Source: Spirochaeta sp. UBA5339
GTDB taxonomy: Bacteria > Spirochaetota > Spirochaetia > DSM-2461
Length of the DNA stretch: 64,000 nt
Direction of reading: 5' to 3'
Assembly: GCA_002408085.1 (NCBI GenBank)
Contig: DHQL01000020.1
Location: 35,555-99,554 of the forward strand
Each line of letters starts with the position of its first letter. The first letter of the stretch is position 1. Shown here in pieces: positions 61,382-64,000 of this stretch. The translations under genes were made by a program, and so were the position numbers. The notes below the pieces were generated by a model, which worked only from the letters and a program-made list of their open reading frames with translations, was not told where the DNA came from and ran no database searches.

Positions 61382-62284
61382 TTATAAGAGCTTCCGGAGC
61401 TGCTCCTTCTCCCGTATGGCAAAATCGATAAAGAGCTGAAGAGTAGGATTTTCTATCTCCTGGTTATAGATAAGATCAAAATCGATGATATGGGGATCAC
61501 CGGCGATGGGAACTTTTCTTATTTCCAGGGATGTGGGGCCTGTCCAGATATCAGGAACTATGGCGACCCCCTCATTAAGACAGATCATAATATCCAGTAT
61601 CTGCCGGTCACTGACGCAGCGTACTTCAGAGGGACGTCCGGTGTCTTCAAAAAATTCCATCAGATGCTCCGTACTCCTCTCCATCTGGTCCGGAGGAAAG
61701 AAGATGCAGCACTCGGACACAAGGTCATCTTTGGAAACAATGTTCTTGTTGGCCAGAGGATTCTTCTTGCTGATCAGGGCATGGGCGATACTCTCGAAAA
61801 GATGGAGCGTCCGGATTCCCTTTCTGCCTGTCAGATCATAGGGAAACGAGAGGGTGCAGTCGTACTCTCTGTTTAGAAGATCCTCCTCAATACGGTTGAA
61901 AGAGACTCTTTTAAGCTGAACATTGACACTGGGATATCTCTGTATAAACAGGTGCAGCAGTTTCTTGAGGTATATGTTCTCATCCCAGCCTACAATGCCA
62001 AAGGAGAGAGTCCCCTGGGAATCGGCGGCGATGCTCCTGCACTTATCAAATGTAAAATAAAGTTCATTGAGGATTCGCTGTGCATCCTCATAAAGGGCGG
62101 CTCCCGCCTTTGTCAGTGCGAACCCGTTGGATGAACGTTCAATCAGCTGAACGTCAATCTCCTGTTCCAGGGATTTGATCTGCTGACTGACCGCAGGCTG
62201 GGCAACATGAAACTTCTGGGCAGCTTTTGTAAAGCTCCTGTACTCGGCAACGGCGACAAAATACTCAAGCTTGGCTAAATTCAT
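61382..62284 (-). CDS. LysR-family transcriptional regulator
   Basis: 300 residues: N-terminal winged helix (LEYFVAVAEYRSFTKAAQKFHVAQPAVSQQIKSLEQEIDV) and a two-lobe inducer-binding domain. It lies 110 bases upstream of the NmrA-SnoaL genes on the same strand and may regulate them or the MATE exporter upstream. Confidence 0.93.
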   Translation of the reverse strand: MNLAKLEYFVAVAEYRSFTKAAQKFHVAQPAVSQQIKSLEQEIDVQLIERSSNGFALTKAGAALYEDAQRILNELYFTFDKCRSIAADSQGTLSFGIVGWDENIYLKKLLHLFIQRYPSVNVQLKRVSFNRIEEDLLNREYDCTLSFPYDLTGRKGIRTLHLFESIAHALISKKNPLANKNIVSKDDLVSECCIFFPPDQMERSTEHLMEFFEDTGRPSEVRCVSDRQILDIMICLNEGVAIVPDIWTGPTSLEIRKVPIAGDPHIIDFDLIYNQEIENPTLQLFIDFAIREKEQLRKLL

Positions 62285-62371
62285 ATTAACCTCTTAACTT
62301 ATAAATCAAAGTTATTACACCCCTGTGTCAGGAAGCCAGTATACTGCTGATGATTATCAGCACCGGCTCAA

Positions 62372-63727
62372 TCAGGCCTCCTGAGTCCTCAGATGAACCG
62401 CCGACTCTTTCCTCAGAACTCCTATGGAGAGGAATCCTGTAATAACAAAACTTGCCAGAATGGCCGTAAAGACTCCGTTCACACCCATAACTCTTGATAG
62501 AAACCAGGTGGCGGGTACGGCAATCACTCCAATCTGTACAAGAGAGAGGCCTCCGGCGGTATAGGGCTTATGGAACACATTCATTATGGATGCGGTGATC
62601 TGGGTTATGGCCATAATTCCGTATCCGATGGGAACGATCTTCAGGTACATGGCCGTGGTACTCCGGACCATGGGGTCATCGTTGAACAGTCCCGCAAGGA
62701 AATTTCCGGAGAAAAAGAACAGGGCGGCAATGGCTGCCCCAAGCCCGATAAGAACATAGGAGAGAATCCGGACTCCCTCTTTAGCCCGGTCTCCTTTGCC
62801 GGCACCGAGATTCTGACCGACAAATACGGTGGCGGTAATGGAAAAGGCGTTGATAATCGCCAGAAAGACACTCTCGATCTTTGTGGCCACACCGAAACCG
62901 GCAACAACTTCATGTCCGTATCCCGCAAGAACAGAGGTGAAGAAGGCCGTTCCCAGGGGAGTGATCGCCTTGACCGCCGAGTTGGGCAGTCCGATATGGA
63001 AGAGCTGCTTCCAGTAGGTCCAGGATTTACGGATGGAGAATCCCTGGAGAGTCAGAAGCTTCTCCCGGAACAGCTGAATCAAAATGGATACCACTGCAGC
63101 GATTCCGCGGGAGATCACCGTTGCAACCGCGGCTCCCCGTACTCCCATAACAGGAAAGGGGCCGATACCGAAGATCATCAGGGGATCCAAAACCAGATTG
63201 ACCAGGGCAACCGTCATCATAACAAAGGCGGGGGTAAAGGTGTCTCCCAGCCCCCTGAGAATGGAGTCTCCCAGCATGGGGATAACCACAAAAGCCGTTC
63301 CCAGATACCAGATGCTCATATAATCGGTGATATAGGGCATCAGATCATCACTTGCACCAAGGGCACTGAACAACGGAGTTATGGTAAAGAATCCGATAAC
63401 ACCCAGGATCACCGAGATACTGATCCCCAGAGTAAAGGTGGATGTTGCCAGAAGGCGTCTCTCGGTGTCGTTGTGCTGCCCCGAGGCCCGTGAAAACAGT
63501 GCCATAGCCGCGGTTCCAATACCGAAAACAAGGCTGTTTACCACCATTACAACGGGAAAGGTGAAGGAGATGGCCGCCAGTTCCAGGGAACCCAGCTGAC
63601 CGACAAAGTAGGTATCGACAATATTGAAGATCATCATACCGAACATTCCGACGATTGAAGGAATGGTGATTTTAATAAGGGTGGACGGGATGTTCCCGTT
63701 CAGTATCAAATAGCTTTTATCTTTCAA
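62372..63727 (-). CDS. MATE-family multidrug/metabolite exporter
   Basis: 451 residues from TTG 63727, chosen because GGGAG lies 6 bases upstream; a TTG seven codons earlier would place that site inside the gene. Twelve helices in two bundles (FGMMIFNIVDTYFVGQLGSL; GFGVATKIESVFLAIINAF). It exports cationic compounds by Na+ or H+ antiport. The N-terminus IPSTLIKITIPSIVGM is typical. Confidence 0.92.
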   Translation of the reverse strand: MKDKSYLILNGNIPSTLIKITIPSIVGMFGMMIFNIVDTYFVGQLGSLELAAISFTFPVVMVVNSLVFGIGTAAMALFSRASGQHNDTERRLLATSTFTLGISISVILGVIGFFTITPLFSALGASDDLMPYITDYMSIWYLGTAFVVIPMLGDSILRGLGDTFTPAFVMMTVALVNLVLDPLMIFGIGPFPVMGVRGAAVATVISRGIAAVVSILIQLFREKLLTLQGFSIRKSWTYWKQLFHIGLPNSAVKAITPLGTAFFTSVLAGYGHEVVAGFGVATKIESVFLAIINAFSITATVFVGQNLGAGKGDRAKEGVRILSYVLIGLGAAIAALFFFSGNFLAGLFNDDPMVRSTTAMYLKIVPIGYGIMAITQITASIMNVFHKPYTAGGLSLVQIGVIAVPATWFLSRVMGVNGVFTAILASFVITGFLSIGVLRKESAVHLRTQEA

Positions 63728-63771
63728 AAAATACTCCCTTTTGTGCAATTCTATAATAGCCGTTTACAATA

Positions 63772-63805
63772 AAAACCCTTTCTCACTGCTGAAGGAGCAG
63801 AAAGG
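63772..63805 (-). terminator. Intrinsic terminator of the gene at the right edge
   Basis: Read on the minus strand, CCTTTCTGCT pairs with AGCAG and AGAAAGG around a short loop and is followed by GTTTTTATT. It ends the transcript entering from the right, before the MATE gene. Confidence 0.75.
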
Positions 63806-63846
63806 AAAGGGATTCGACCGGCTAAAATATCACTGGTCAGTGTCTG

Positions 63847-64000
63847 TTATCCGACAAGGACCGTCCGTCCGCATCTATGGCACTGTTCGGTTTTGATGCC
63901 TTCGGGCAGATTCAGACTCTCGGCAGATTTTGCTGCAATATTCTGATCCTGTCTGCGGCCGTCGCCGTGTCCGTGCTCGCCGCCGTGTCCGTGGCTGCCG
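63847..64000 (-). CDS. C-terminal end of a His/Gly-rich protein with a CxxC motif (partial)
   Basis: 51 codons are visible before the stop: a metal-binding-like HGHGGEHGHGDG linker and the tail TEQCHRCGRTVLVG. The rest is outside the window. His/Gly-rich linkers ending in a zinc-knuckle pair occur in NifX/NafY-like cofactor-binding proteins and in metal transporters or chaperones; I cannot tell which from this end. Confidence 0.75.
   Translation of the reverse strand, partial: GSHGHGGEHGHGDGRRQDQNIAAKSAESLNLPEGIKTEQCHRCGRTVLVG

Overview
The window is chromosomal DNA of a Gram-negative-type (diderm), probably anaerobic or facultative, heterotrophic bacterium. A free-living spirochaete of the Spirochaeta/Oceanispirochaeta kind is my best guess. 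This is inference from gene content: an RRM protein, ASKHA/corrinoid genes, TRAP and RND systems, many lipoproteins, a GH3/GPH sugar locus and TTG/GTG starts. No rRNA or other taxonomic marker is present.

Layout. 1-1.7 kb: two-component pair, kinase cut by the left edge. 1.8-4.9 kb: two Fe-S oxidoreductases and a DUF2804 protein. 4.85-9.7 kb: a cluster of five proteins sharing an N-terminal PGRxR ('R3'-like) domain, one of them a heavy-metal P-type ATPase, plus a small glycine-zipper membrane protein; it reads as a ferrosome (fez) iron-organelle locus. 9.7-15.2 kb: UspA, a TRAP transporter and a NarL-type two-component pair. 15.3-21.1 kb: TolC-MFP-RND efflux operon ending in a small PII-like gene. 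21.4-28.7 kb: amino-acid symporter, a heparanase-like GH79 enzyme, a lipid kinase, and a DgcN/DgcA-like pair with a PLP enzyme. 28.8-36 kb: RRM protein, then a potassium/osmotic-stress run (DUF432, MscS, RimB-like protease, a RimK fused to an RCK_C domain, TrkH/KtrB, KtrA, a membrane sensor). 36.2-39.1 kb: GDSL lipoprotein, two hypotheticals, ankyrin protein. 39.2-43.6 kb: ASKHA corrinoid activator, PocR-AraC regulator, cobalamin riboswitch and an orphan corrinoid protein. 43.7-47.3 kb: galM and a PhoR/PhoB-like pair with a direct-repeat operator.

47.5-56.4 kb is bracketed by two identical tRNA-Leu(GAG) genes. Each is followed by a terminator, a structured element of about 135-195 nt ending in a copy of the tRNA 3' end, a second terminator, and the start of another, decayed element. 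Inside the bracket lie an AraC-GH3-GPH sugar locus, a PocR chemoreceptor, a Gfo/Idh/MocA oxidoreductase and a SHOCT protein. 56.4-64 kb: decayed coding sequence, a MarR regulator divergent from an amidohydrolase with a 21-bp palindromic operator between, a hypothetical, SnoaL/NmrA/LysR genes, a MATE exporter, and the tail of a His-rich protein at the right edge.

The two parts most worth following up are the fez-like cluster and the tRNA-Leu-linked elements. In the latter, junction segments are nearly invariant while helices change with compensation, the signature of a functional structured RNA.
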